Shown here in pieces: positions 18,014-28,032 of a stretch of 64,000 nt of DNA. The position numbers and the translations under genes were made by a program. Positions within the stretch are counted from its first letter, which is position 1, and each line of letters begins with the position of its first letter. This DNA comes from G963717155 sp963717155 (GTDB lineage Bacteria > Actinomycetota > Thermoleophilia > Gaiellales > JALYLC01): assembly GCA_963717155.1 (NCBI GenBank), contig OY970326.1, positions 3,038,001-3,102,000 on the forward strand. Reading direction: 5' to 3'. Below the pieces are notes generated by a model, which was not told where the DNA came from, made no database searches, and saw nothing but the letters and a program-made list of their open reading frames with translations.

Positions 18014-18783
18014 CGGACATCACGCTCGCCGGCCTGCGAGACAGCGCGTCGACGCTCGCGCCCGTCCACCTGCGGAACGCGGGCGAGCACGTCGCCGACC
18101 GGCTCGTGACCGCGATCGCGCTCGGCGAGTACATCACCGGTCAGCGCCTGCCCTCGGAGCGCGAGCTCGCCGCGTTGCTCGCGGTCAACCGCGCGAGCGT
18201 GCGCGAGGCCCTGCACCGCCTCGCGGAGGCGGGATACGTGGAGATCCGCCGTGGGCGCCACGGCGGAGCGTTCGTGCAGGCGTCGTGGGGACCGGAGTCG
18301 GAGACGCGCGTGCAGCGCACGCTGGCCACCGACTGGGCGACGTTCGAGGAGCTGTTCGACCTGCGCCGGCTGATCGAGCCCGTGATCGCGGCGACCGCAG
18401 CCGAGCGGCACGAGCGGACCCACGAGCTCGCGATTCGCACCGCGAACCAGGCGTACCTCGACGCGGACGACGATCGCGAGGCCTCACGCGCCGCGGACCA
18501 GGCGCTGCACCTGGCGATCGCGACCGCGACGAGCAACCGCTACCTCGTCGACCTCTCGCAGCAGATCCGTGCGCGCGTGAGCCTGGGATTCCAGGCCGAG
18601 CCGTACAGCCTCGAGATCCGCGAGATCGCGAAGGTCCAGCACGGCGAGCTGGTCGAGGCGATCGTCGCGCGTCGCGCGAGCGAGGCGGCCGAGATCGCAC
18701 GCGTCCACTTCTCGCTGACCGAGACCGCGCTGCGCGATCTGCTCGCGCCGCGTCGACGGAGATGCCGGGTGAGCCCGCGATGA
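18010..18783 (+). CDS. GntR family regulator, FadR/FCD type
   Basis: 257 residues, intact, ATG overlapping the M20 stop. An N-terminal winged helix-turn-helix (ITGQRLPSERELAALLAVNR, then ASVREALHRLAEAGYVEIRRG) is followed by an all-helical FCD ligand domain with LFDLRRLIEPVIAATAAE and LHLAIATATSN, whose Asp/His residues usually bind a metal and a carboxylate. It lies inside the peptidase-transporter operon and is therefore its most likely regulator, perhaps responding to a peptide or amino-acid product. The TTTGAT-type palindromes at 4224 and 8484 are candidate sites for this or another regulator. Assignment of family is secure. Confidence 0.9.
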   Translation: MTDITLAGLRDSASTLAPVHLRNAGEHVADRLVTAIALGEYITGQRLPSERELAALLAVNRASVREALHRLAEAGYVEIRRGRHGGAFVQASWGPESETRVQRTLATDWATFEELFDLRRLIEPVIAATAAERHERTHELAIRTANQAYLDADDDREASRAADQALHLAIATATSNRYLVDLSQQIRARVSLGFQAEPYSLEIREIAKVQHGELVEAIVARRASEAAEIARVHFSLTETALRDLLAPRRRRCRVSPR

Positions 18784-19737
18784 GCCCGCGAGTGCGAGCC
18801 GCGCTGATCCGGCTCCTGTCCGCGATCCCGACGCTGCTCGCGATGAGCATCTTCGTGTTCGCGCTGATCCGGCTCGTACCGGGCGACCCGGTGCGCACGA
18901 TGCTCGGGTTCCGCGCGACCCCGGAGAGCGTCAGGACCGTGCGCCAGGATCTCGGCCTCGACCACTCGCTCGTGCGCCAGTACCTCGACTGGATCGGCGG
19001 CGCGCTGCACGGCGACCTCGGCAACGACTACATCAGCGGGACACCCGTCTCGACGCTGATCGGCCAGGCGCTGCCGGTCACGCTCGAGCTCACGTTCGCC
19101 TCGATGACCCTCGGCACCGCCGTCGGCGTCGCCGCAGGCGTCTCGGGCGCAGCCGGGAGACGCGCGACGAAGGCCACCACCGAGTCGGCCTCGGTGGTCG
19201 GCGTGAGCGTGCCGGACTTCTGGCTCGGGACGCTGCTGATCCTGCTGTTCGCAGGCACCTGGCAGCTGCTCCCACCGTCTGGCTACGTCCCGTTCACGAG
19301 CGATCCGATCGCAGAACATCCGCTACATGGCCCTGCCGGTGCTGACGCTCGCGGTCGGCGAGGCGGCGTACATCCTGCGGACGACCCGCGGGGCGATGCT
19401 CGAGACGCTCGGTGCGCCGTTCATCGCGTTCCACCGCGCCAAGGGCATCCCGCACCGGCGCATCGTCTACCGCTACGCGCTGCGCTCGGCGTCCGCACCG
19501 ATCGTGACCGCGGTCGGCATCCAGTTCGGCGTGCTGCTCGGCGGCGCGATCGTCGTCGAGACGGTGTTCGGCCTTCCCGGCGTCGGGCGGCTCGTGGTCA
19601 CGGCCGTCAACCAGCGCAACTACACCGTCGTGCAGGGCTGCGTGCTCGTGATCGCCGCGCTCTTCATCCTCGTCAATCTCATCGCCGACCTGCTCAACTC
19701 CTGGCTCGACCCGCGCATCGAGGAGACGGCCGCGTGA
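18780..19737 (+). CDS. dppB: dipeptide/oligopeptide ABC permease DppB type, frame broken once
   Basis: About 318 residues with one extra base near 19311 removed; the frame passes from FTSDPI to QNIRYMALPVLTLAVG. The signature N-terminus (IPTLLAMSIFVFALIRLVPG), DPVRTMLG, six membrane segments and the EAA loop (FIAFHRAKGIPHRRIVYRYA) are those of DppB/OppB permeases. It begins inside the GntR gene stop (ATGA) and ends overlapping DppC by four bases (GTGA). It forms the translocation channel with DppC. Confidence 0.88.
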
Positions 19738-20555
19738 GGCGCCACCTCGGATCCAACCGCGCCGTGATCGGCCTCTCCCTGCTCGTGGTCCTGGCGCTGG
19801 CCGGGATCTTCGCGCCCGTGCTCGCGCCACACTCGCCGAACGCGATCACGGCCTCGCGCGTGCTCAAGGGCCCGGACCTGTCGCATCCGCTCGGTTCGGA
19901 CGCGCTCGGACGCGACGTCCTGAGCCGGCTCCTGTACGCCTTCCGGACGTCGCTCGTGGTCGCCGTCGGCTCGGTCTCCCTCGCCCTCGTCGGCGGCACG
20001 GCGATCGGGCTGGTGGCCGGCTACTACCGCGGGGGCCTCGACACGGTCCTGATGCGCACGCTCGACATGCTGCTCGCGCTCCCGGCGCTCCTGCTCGCCA
20101 TCTCGTTGATCGCGATCGCCGGGACCGGGATCTGGGTCGTGATCTTCGCGATCGCGCTCATCTACCTGCCGATCTTCGCGAGGATCGTGCGCTCCTCGGT
20201 CGCGCGCGTGCGGGCCGAGCCGTACGTCGAGGCGTCGCGCGCGCGCGGCGCCTCGCACTTCGCCGTACTGCGCGGCCACGTGCTGCCGAACTCGATGGGC
20301 CCCGCGATCGTGCAGGCGAGCGTGCTCGCCGGCTTCGCGTTCCAGCTCGAGGCGGCGCTCAGCTTCCTCGGCCTCGGCGTCCAGCCTCCGACCCCGAGCC
20401 TCGGGCTGATGCTGTACGACGGCTACCAGGTGCTGCAGCAGGCGTGGTGGGCCGACGTCTTCCCCGGCCTCGCGATCGGACTCGCAGTTGCCGGGTTCCT
20501 GCTGCTCGGCGACGGCCTTCGCGCCAGCCTCGATCCTCGTGGGGTGGCCTCGTGA
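19734..20555 (+). CDS. dppC: dipeptide/oligopeptide ABC permease DppC type
   Basis: 273 residues from a GTG that overlaps the dppB stop; the start MRRHLGSNRAVIGLSLLVVL gives a short cytoplasmic N-terminus and first membrane helix. The block LAPHSPNAITASRVLKGPDL, with SHPLGSDALGRDVLSRLLY soon after, is typical of DppC/OppC. The EAA loop is VEASRARGASHFAVLRGHVL, and the protein ends with two membrane segments. The frame is intact. It pairs with DppB, and the GTGA junction with dppD shows coupled translation. Confidence 0.92.
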   Translation: MRRHLGSNRAVIGLSLLVVLALAGIFAPVLAPHSPNAITASRVLKGPDLSHPLGSDALGRDVLSRLLYAFRTSLVVAVGSVSLALVGGTAIGLVAGYYRGGLDTVLMRTLDMLLALPALLLAISLIAIAGTGIWVVIFAIALIYLPIFARIVRSSVARVRAEPYVEASRARGASHFAVLRGHVLPNSMGPAIVQASVLAGFAFQLEAALSFLGLGVQPPTPSLGLMLYDGYQVLQQAWWADVFPGLAIGLAVAGFLLLGDGLRASLDPRGVAS

Positions 20556-21502
20556 GCCTGCTCGAGATCGACGGGTTGTCCGTGAGCTTCGGTGCGGTCT
20601 CGGCGCTCCAGCAGGTCAGCCTGTCGGTCGAGAAGGGCGAGATCCTCGGGCTCGCGGGTGAGTCCGGCTGTGGCAAGTCGACGCTCGGTCTCGCCGTGAT
20701 GGGCCTGCTCGCGCCGGCTGCCGCCGTGACCGGCGCGATCCGGCTCGAGGGCCGCCAGCTGATCGGTCTCGGCGAGAGCGAGCTCCGTCGGCTGCGCGGT
20801 CGCGAGATCGGGCTGATCGTGCAGGACCCGATGACGGCGCTGGATCCATGCTTCTCGGTGGGAAGCCAGGTGCGCGACGCGCTCACGGCGCATGGCGACT
20901 ACTCGCGCCGCGAGCTGGCTGCCCGCTCGGTCGCGCTGCTGTCGGAGGTGGGCATCCCCGACGCCGCGCTCCGCGAACGCGACGTGCCGTCGAAGTTCTC
21001 GGGTGGCATGCGGCAGCGCGCCGTGATCGCGATGGCGCTTGCGAACGATCCGGGCCTGCTGATCGCCGACGAGCCGACGACTGCACTGGACGTCACGATC
21101 CAGGCGCAGGTGCTGGCGCTGCTCGACGACCTGCGCAGCGCGGCGGGGTGCCGCGATCGTGCTGATCAGCCACGACCTCGGCGTGCTCTCGCAGGTCTGC
21201 GATCGCGTGGCGATCCTGTACGCCGGGCAACTCGTCGAGCTCGGTACCGCCGAGAGCGTCCTGCAGGCGCCGAGCCATCCGTACACGCAGGCGCTCGTCG
21301 AGGCGGTGCCCTCCCCCGACCATGCGCCGGGCGAGCTGGTGACGGTCGGGGGTCGGGTGCCCGATCTGGCGGACCCGCCACCGGGCTGCCGCTTCATCGA
21401 GCGCTGCCCGTGCGCGTTCGAGCCGTGCACGACGGCACCCGCGCTCGTGGCGCTTGGCGATGATCACGACGTCGCCTGCTGGCACGTGACGGGAGCGCCG
21501 GA

Positions 21503-21506
<4 letters not shown>
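20552..21506 (+). CDS. dppD: dipeptide/oligopeptide ABC ATPase DppD type, frame broken once
   Basis: About 317 residues with one extra base near 21149 removed (between LRSAAG and AAIVLISHDLG). Walker A GESGCGKST, Q-loop GLIVQDPMTALDP, signature FSGGMRQRAVIAMALA, Walker B LLIADEPTTALD and switch SHDLGVLSQ are all present, followed by the C-terminal oligopeptide-transporter zone HPYTQALVEAVP and CRFIERCPCAFEPC, whose Cys residues can hold an Fe-S cluster in this family. It energises import with DppF. GTG start coupled to dppC. Confidence 0.88.
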
Positions 21507-22470
<964 letters not shown>

Positions 22471-22474
<4 letters not shown>

Positions 22475-23272
22475 GCACGGCACACGTGAACGGCATCTCG
22501 ATCAACTACAGCCTGGAAGGCGACGGCCCCGAGACGGTCGTGCTCGTCAACGGGCTCGCGGACGACCTCGAGAGCTGGGGCTACCAGACGCCCGCGCTGC
22601 TCGAGGCCGGCTTCCGCGTCCTGAGCTTCGACAACCGGGGAGTCGGGGCGTCCGACAAGCCGGCGGGGCCCTACACGACGGAGCTGTTCGCCCAGGACAC
22701 GAAGGCGCTCGTCGACAGCCTCGGCATCGCCGACTTCCACATGGTCGGCGTCTCCATGGGAGGCATGATCGCCCAGGAGTACGCGATCGCCCATCCCGAC
22801 GATCTGCGCTCGGTGACGCTCGGGTGCACGTACGCGGCGCCCGGGCCCGTTCTGCTCGCGCATGTTCGCCATGTGGGCCGAGATGGCACCCGTGATGGGG
22901 CTCAAGACCGTCATGCAGGACGTCACGCTGTGGGCGTTCACGCAGGAGTTCTTCGAGCAACGCGAGGCCGAGCTCGCCGAGTTCGAGGAGGCGATGGCCA
23001 CGCTCCCGCAGCCCGTCGACGCGTACCTCGCCCAGCTCTCGTCGATCCAGACGCACGATGCGACCGCTCGACTCGGCCAGATCCGCACGCCCACGCTGGT
23101 GCTCGCGGGCGAGACCGACATCCTGATCCCGGTCGATCTCTCGCGACGCCTCCATGCGGGCGTGCCCGGAGCCGAGTGGCTGACCGTTCCGGGCGGCCAC
23201 GCCTGCTGCTGGGAGCACCCCACGCCCTTCAACGACGCCGTGATCGCGTACATCCGCCGCAACTCGAGATGA
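22471..23272 (+). CDS. alpha/beta hydrolase in the dpp operon, frame broken once
   Basis: About 266 residues when one extra base near 22850 is removed; the frame runs from YAAPGPV to CSRMFAMWAEMAP. Nucleophile elbow GVSMGGMIAQEYA (near residue 94), the acid Asp in LVLAGETDILIPV and the His in VPGGHACCWEHP complete the triad. It resembles 3-oxoadipate enol-lactonase or esterase-type members. Placed between dppF and dppA with four-base overlap upstream, it may process an imported ester or amide or an activated peptide; this is inference only. Confidence 0.8.
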
Positions 23273-23282
23273 GGAGAGAGCC

Positions 23283-24857
23283 ATGAACACCCAGGACCGA
23301 TCCGACGCACTTGCACGCAGCTACCTGAACGGCCACATCGACCGCGCGAGCTTCCTGCGTCGTGCCGCGGCGCTCGGACTCGCGGTGTCAGGCGCCGGGA
23401 CGTTCGCATCAGCCGCCGCCGCGGCGGGGAGCGGCACGCTCCAGGCCGCGCTGACCGGTGAGCCGGACATGCTCGACCCGACGCGCTCGCAGATCTACAC
23501 GGGCGCCCAGGTGTACGACAACATCTTCTCGAAGCTCATCGACATCGACGAGCACCAGAAGTTCTACGGGATCCTCGCCAAGAGCTGGAAGCAGGTCGAC
23601 CCGAAGACCTGGGTCTTCGACCTCGTCTCGGGCGTCAAGTTCCACAACGGCGATGCCTTCACGGCGAACGACGTCAAGTACACGTTCGAGCGGATCGCGA
23701 ACCCGAAGACCGCGAGCGGCTACGCGCCTCTCTACACGGCGATCAAGAAGATCGAGGTGAACTCGCCGACGCGGGTGACCTTCCACCTCTCGACCCCGTT
23801 CGGCCCCTTCCTGACGAACCTCGCGAACAACGGCGAGATCGTGAACAAGCGCTCGGTCGAGGCGAAGGGCTCCGAGCGCAAGCCCGTCGGCACCGGGCCG
23901 TTCCAGTTCGTCGAGTGGAAGCAGGGCGACCACATCACGCTGAAGCGCTTCCCCGGCTACTTCAAGAAGGGCCAGCCGTCGCTCGACGGCGTCGTGTTCC
24001 ACTTCCTGCTCGTCGACCAGGGCCGCATCGACGCGTTGCACTCGGGCCAGCTCGACTGGGTCGACGCCGTCCCGCTGCAGCAGCTCGCGACGCTCGCCAA
24101 GGACCCGCAGCTGACACTGCTGCGGTCGAAGCTCGCGGGCATCCCCGACTACCTCGCCCTGAACGTGCGCACGAAGCCCTTCAACAACGTGGCGCTGCGA
24201 CAGGCCGTCGCCTACGCGATCGACCGGGCCGAGATCAGGGCCGTCGCCTACTACGGCGCCGGCGAGGACGGGCTGCTCGAGGTGCCGACGGGCTCCGTCT
24301 GGTACTCGGCGGCCGACGCGCCGTACGCCAAGCCCGATCTGACGAAGGCGAAGGCCAAGATGAAGGAGGCCGGGCTCTCGGGCGGCATCAGCGTCAAGTA
24401 CCTCGGCCTCCCGCAGTACCCGGAGCTGCTCAAGACCGGCGAGGTCGTGAAGGAGCAGCTCGCGAAGATCGGCATCGACATGGCGATCCAGCAGGTGGAC
24501 GTCTCGGTCTGGTTCGACCACTTCTCGAAGGGGACGTACGAGATCACGAGCGCCTACCAGGAGCGCACGCTCGACCCCGACAACTTCTACTCGCTGGTGC
24601 TGAAGAGCGGGGCGGCGATCAACGCCTCGGGCTACAAGAACTCCGCGGTCGACAAGCTGATCGAAGAGGCGGCGGCGACCACGAACATGGCCAAGCGGAA
24701 GGCGCTCTACTCGAAGATCCGCAAGCAGGCGCTCGGGGACGCGCCGATCATCTTCACGCACTACGAGACCATCAACTACGCGATGCGCAAGAACATCACC
24801 GGCTCGACGATCAACCCGACGCTCGAGTTGCGTCTCGCCAACGTCAAGCAGACGTAG
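23283..24857 (+). CDS. dppA: dipeptide/oligopeptide ABC substrate-binding protein, Tat-like signal
   Basis: 524 residues, intact, with a GAGGAG ribosome site. The N-terminus has a twin-arginine-like signal (DRASFLRRAAALGLAVS) after a 16-residue leader, then an Ala-rich cleavage region. The SBP_bac_5 fold is clear from AALTGEPDMLDP, FHNGDAFTANDVKYTFERI and PFNNVALRQAVAYAIDRAEI. The order is odd: the binding protein comes last, after the permease, ATPases and hydrolase, and is followed by a strong hairpin. It delivers peptides to DppBCDF. The ligand may be a dipeptide, an oligopeptide or another amide. Confidence 0.92.
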   Translation: MNTQDRSDALARSYLNGHIDRASFLRRAAALGLAVSGAGTFASAAAAAGSGTLQAALTGEPDMLDPTRSQIYTGAQVYDNIFSKLIDIDEHQKFYGILAKSWKQVDPKTWVFDLVSGVKFHNGDAFTANDVKYTFERIANPKTASGYAPLYTAIKKIEVNSPTRVTFHLSTPFGPFLTNLANNGEIVNKRSVEAKGSERKPVGTGPFQFVEWKQGDHITLKRFPGYFKKGQPSLDGVVFHFLLVDQGRIDALHSGQLDWVDAVPLQQLATLAKDPQLTLLRSKLAGIPDYLALNVRTKPFNNVALRQAVAYAIDRAEIRAVAYYGAGEDGLLEVPTGSVWYSAADAPYAKPDLTKAKAKMKEAGLSGGISVKYLGLPQYPELLKTGEVVKEQLAKIGIDMAIQQVDVSVWFDHFSKGTYEITSAYQERTLDPDNFYSLVLKSGAAINASGYKNSAVDKLIEEAAATTNMAKRKALYSKIRKQALGDAPIIFTHYETINYAMRKNITGSTINPTLELRLANVKQT

Positions 24858-24865
24858 GCGGATGA

Positions 24866-24897
24866 CGTGGGCGGTCGCCTGCGGGCGACCGCCCACG
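24866..24897. terminator. hairpin terminator after dppA
   Basis: A perfect 14-base-pair stem (24866-24879 with 24884-24897) closes a four-base loop nine bases after the dppA stop. It lies between convergent genes (the glycosyltransferase ends at 24951), so it can serve both. No T run follows. Confidence 0.75.
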
Positions 24898-24950
24898 CCC
24901 GCGGAAGTGTTTTCCGGGAAACCGCAGGTCGAAACCCGCGGTGCGGGATC

Positions 24951-26051
24951 TCAGCCGACGATGCCGGCGAGCGCCAGCACGAACGAGGCGGCCGACGGGA
25001 GCGCAGCGAAGCGCGGGTCGATGCGCCTCGGCGCCGAAAGGGTCGAGCGCAGCGCCGCGCCCAGGTCGCCGCGCGACGACACGACGCGGGCGAGCCCGTA
25101 GCGCTTGAACGCACGGTTGTTGACGCGGACGTGCCCGCGTCCCCAGCCGTAGGAGATTGCCGGGCAGCCGCGCATCAGCGCCTCGAGCACCGTCAGCCCA
25201 CCCGTCGAGTGGACCAGCACGTCGACCGCAGCGAGCCACTCGGGCATCTCGTCGGTGAAGCCCTCGACACGCACGCGGGGCTCCGCGCGGAAGCGGCGCT
25301 CGATGCGCCCACGCAGCTCCGCGTTGTGGCCGCACAGGCTGACGACCTGCGAGACGCCGTCGACCGCGAGCGCCTCGTCGACGGCGCCCTCCACGTCGCC
25401 AACGCCCCAGCCACCGCCCGAGACGAGCACGATCTTGCCCTCGGGCGGGAGTTCGAGCGCGGCGCGCGCCTCGTCCATCGGGCGCGGGACGAGGAACTCC
25501 GGTCGAGTGAACCCGTGCACGCAGTGGACGGCGGTCGAGCCGCCGGCGACGCGGCGCACCTCGGCGATCGACTCCGGATGCGTGATGAAGTGCATGTCGG
25601 CGCCGCGCGTGGCCCAGTAGTGCAGGGCGGCGAGGTCGGTGATCGCCGCACACACCGGCACGTCGATGCGACCGTCGCGCCGGAGCCTGCCGAGCACCTC
25701 GGTCACGTTGGGATACGTCGACACGATCACGTCGGGCTTCGTGGCGGCGATCAGCCGCAGCAGCCCCGGCGCGCCGAGCCGCGTGAGCAGGCGCTGGGAC
25801 CCGGAGCGCGTGGCTCGGGGGCTCGTGAAGAGCCAGAAGCCCACGTCCCACACCCACTGGAAGCGGTAGAAGACGATCGTCGCCGCGTCCTCGCTGACCG
25901 CCCCCACCGCGCGCCCCATCGCCGACAGCGCGTCCTCGGTCACGACGTCGACATCGCCGTGCTCCGTCCGGAGCTGCTCCGCGAGCGTGAGGGCGGGTTG
26001 GTCGTGGCCAGCGCCGACGCTCGCGGTCAGGATCAGGATTCGGGGCGGCAA
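24951..26051 (-). CDS. MGDG-synthase-like glycosyltransferase
   Basis: 366 residues. The N-terminal Rossmann half (RILILTASVGAGHDQPALTL) has the GAGH motif of the MGDG-synthase/MurG-like superfamily; DVIVSTYPNVTEVLGRL and VCAAITDLAALHYWA belong to the same domain. The C-terminal half has the GT28-type donor site (LVSGGGWGVG and VHSTGGLTVLEALMRGCPAI). Such enzymes add a sugar from a nucleotide donor to diacylglycerol at the membrane face, making glycolipids. It follows the fatty-acid hydroxylase by seven bases in the same transcription direction, suggesting glycolipids that carry 2-hydroxy acyl chains. Acceptor and sugar are not shown by the sequence. Confidence 0.85.
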   Translation of the reverse strand: MPPRILILTASVGAGHDQPALTLAEQLRTEHGDVDVVTEDALSAMGRAVGAVSEDAATIVFYRFQWVWDVGFWLFTSPRATRSGSQRLLTRLGAPGLLRLIAATKPDVIVSTYPNVTEVLGRLRRDGRIDVPVCAAITDLAALHYWATRGADMHFITHPESIAEVRRVAGGSTAVHCVHGFTRPEFLVPRPMDEARAALELPPEGKIVLVSGGGWGVGDVEGAVDEALAVDGVSQVVSLCGHNAELRGRIERRFRAEPRVRVEGFTDEMPEWLAAVDVLVHSTGGLTVLEALMRGCPAISYGWGRGHVRVNNRAFKRYGLARVVSSRGDLGAALRSTLSAPRRIDPRFAALPSAASFVLALAGIVG

Positions 26052-26058
26052 CGAGCCT

Positions 26059-26727
26059 TCAGGGCGCGTCTCGGCGACGCGCCTCGCGCGCGCGGCTCGA
26101 GTAGGTGCGGAAGACCATGTCCCACCACGGGGCGCTGACGCCGAACCCGCGCTCGTCGTCCTCGAAGTGATGGCGCATGTGGAGCTCGTGGAAGCGCCGG
26201 CCGAGACGGCTCCGCGGGCGGTGGTGGTGGAGCGCGAAGTGGAGCATGTCGTAGGCGAGGTACCCGGCGAAGAACCCCGCGCATACCGCCCAGCCAGTCG
26301 GCGTGCCGAACACGAGCGTGAACAGGCCGAGGAACACGAACGCCAGCGGCACCGAGAGCGCCGGTGGCAAGACGAGCCGCAGGCGGTCGCTCGGATGGTC
26401 GTGGTGGACGCCGTGGATCATCCAGTGCAGCCGCGCGCCGAGACCGCCCTCTGGCTCGAAGTGGAACACGGTGCGGTGCGCCCAGTACTCGATCAGCGTC
26501 CAGAACACGTAGCCGCCCACGGCGCCGAGCAGCAGGTGCGTGGCGGGCTCCGCGCGGAGCGCGAGCACGCAGAGCACGGCGATCGCCGGCCCGTAGATCA
26601 GCGGCGGGACGGCCGGATGCACGCGCGTCAGCCGGTCCAGACCCGCCGACTGGAAGAGCGGCGGGGAGGCGCGCAGCAGTTCCGCACGGGACGTTCGCGG
26701 CACCTCGCGCGCGACCTCGTCACTCAT
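26059..26727 (-). CDS. fatty acid hydroxylase / sterol desaturase family membrane enzyme
   Basis: 222 residues with about four membrane segments. The di-iron histidine clusters are intact: HRTVFH, HWMIHGVHHDHP, HFALHHHRP and HELHMRHHFEDD; this pattern is like the fatty-acid 2-hydroxylase branch rather than the sterol desaturases. The enzyme inserts oxygen into an acyl chain using O2 and reduced electron carriers. It is the first gene of a two-gene unit with the glycosyltransferase and diverges from the ECF sigma factor gene, sharing a region of 133 bases; no clear promoter was recognised there. Confidence 0.88.
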   Translation of the reverse strand: MSDEVAREVPRTSRAELLRASPPLFQSAGLDRLTRVHPAVPPLIYGPAIAVLCVLALRAEPATHLLLGAVGGYVFWTLIEYWAHRTVFHFEPEGGLGARLHWMIHGVHHDHPSDRLRLVLPPALSVPLAFVFLGLFTLVFGTPTGWAVCAGFFAGYLAYDMLHFALHHHRPRSRLGRRFHELHMRHHFEDDERGFGVSAPWWDMVFRTYSSRAREARRRDAP

Positions 26728-26860
26728 GGCGGCGAGTGTACCGTGGGTGCCCGGGCCGGGGAAGGGGTGGGTGCGTCACAGAATCGCACTCCGGCGTCAT
26801 CTCAGTGCAGCTGATGTCCCCGACGAACGGAGCAACCGTGACCGCCGCCACCATGCAGGC

Positions 26861-27409
26861 ATGAGACGCGACGCCGACCTGCTCGCCGCCGCCCGCACCG
26901 ATGCGAGCGCGTTCCGCGAGCTCTACGAGCGCTACGCGTCACGCGTCTACGGCTACCACCTGCGTCGCAGCGACGACCACGACGCCGCGCACGATCTGAC
27001 TGCCGAGACGTTCGCCCAGGCCTGGCTCGTGCGAGCCCGGTTCCGCGACGAGGCGGACGGATCCGCCGGCCCGTGGCTCTTCGGCATCGCGCGCCACGTG
27101 CTCCTCATCAGCGTGCGCAAACGGCGCGTCGAGCACGGCGCGTGCGAGCGGCTCGGAATCCTCGCCGGGGCCGATCGCGCGAGCGCGGCCGAGCCCGACG
27201 AGACCTGGCTCGACGGCCTCGATGAGGCACTCGCGAGCCTCCCGGAAGCGCAGCAGGACGCGATCCGTCTTCGCATCGTGGAAGACCTGAGCTACGACGA
27301 CGCGGCCGACCGCCTCGAGACATCGCCCCAGGCCGTGCGCGCCCGCGTGTCGCGCGGCCTCAGCACCCTTCGCAAGCACCTCTTCGATCCGATGGAGATC
27401 TCCCGATGA
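26861..27409 (+). CDS. ECF-type RNA polymerase sigma factor
   Basis: 182 residues. Region 2 is seen in FRELYERYASRVYGYHLRRS and HDLTAETFAQAWLVRARFRD (near residues 18 and 45), and region 4 in SLPEAQQDAIRLRIVEDLSY followed by ARVSRGLSTLRKHLF. The ATG at 26861 is favoured because it gives the usual N-terminal length; another ATG at 26853 is out of frame. It overlaps the next gene by four bases (ATGA), and that gene encodes a one-pass membrane protein, a common sigma/anti-sigma arrangement. The stress or signal it answers is not apparent. Confidence 0.9.
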   Translation: MRRDADLLAAARTDASAFRELYERYASRVYGYHLRRSDDHDAAHDLTAETFAQAWLVRARFRDEADGSAGPWLFGIARHVLLISVRKRRVEHGACERLGILAGADRASAAEPDETWLDGLDEALASLPEAQQDAIRLRIVEDLSYDDAADRLETSPQAVRARVSRGLSTLRKHLFDPMEISR

Positions 27410-27912
27410 TCCAGCTTCCCCCGCAGCTCGTCCAGCTCGGCGACGAGCTCGAGCGTGCGACGACGGCCGATCTCGCCGCGTCGACCGCACCCGCGGCCGC
27501 GCCACGACGCCGGAGGGTCTCGCGGAGGCTCGCACTGGCGATCGTCGCCCTTGCGATCGTCGTTCCCGGTGTCGCGATCGCCGCGAGCCAGCTGACCAGC
27601 ACGAGTGACGTCGCGGCGAGCATGCCGGCGGGCACGCTCGCACTCGCCGGCACCGAGCCCACATGCACCGTGGTCACGAAGGGCGTCGAGTTCCACTGCG
27701 TCCTCGCCAAGGCACCGGCTCCCGAGGTCGCAGACTGGAAGGGCACCGTCGAGCCGACCGTGGACGGGAGCAAGCACGTGAACGGCGGCTGCCGCTCGCT
27801 CGCGAGCGACGGCAAGGAGTGGGAGTGCTATCTCGGCCAGGCCGCGGTCGACCAGAAGATCATCGGGCAGGGCTTCCTCGGCGAGTTCGCGCCGTCTCCG
27901 GGCGTCGGCTGA
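27406..27912 (+). CDS. single-pass membrane protein coupled to ECF sigma; possible anti-sigma
   Basis: 168 residues. A charged N-terminal cytoplasmic part of about 40 residues ending in RRRRVSRR leads into one membrane segment (LALAIVALAIVVPGVAIAA), then an extracytoplasmic domain with four Cys residues (PTCTVV, FHCVLA, NGGCRSL, EWECYL) that could form two disulfides. No zinc-binding anti-sigma motif (HxxxCxxC) is present, so an anti-sigma role is only inferred from the ATGA coupling to the sigma factor. Alternatively it may be a surface sensor. A hairpin terminator follows 24 bases later. Confidence 0.7.
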   Translation: MIQLPPQLVQLGDELERATTADLAASTAPAAAPRRRRVSRRLALAIVALAIVVPGVAIAASQLTSTSDVAASMPAGTLALAGTEPTCTVVTKGVEFHCVLAKAPAPEVADWKGTVEPTVDGSKHVNGGCRSLASDGKEWECYLGQAAVDQKIIGQGFLGEFAPSPGVG

Positions 27913-27935
27913 GCTCAGGAGCCGACGATCGTCAC

Positions 27936-27965
27936 GCCATCGGCGCGCATCAGCGCGCCGATGGC
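27936..27965 (+). terminator. hairpin terminator after the sigma operon
   Basis: A perfect 13-base-pair stem (27936-27948 with 27953-27965) with the four-base loop ATCA, 24 bases past the stop of the membrane protein gene. It separates the sigma unit from the UBP zinc-finger gene. Confidence 0.7.
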
Positions 27966-28032
27966 GGCCGGCTCAAAGGCCGGTGCACGGGGCTAGCATC
28001 CCGACGGATCCGACCTACTCGGGAGCGACACG

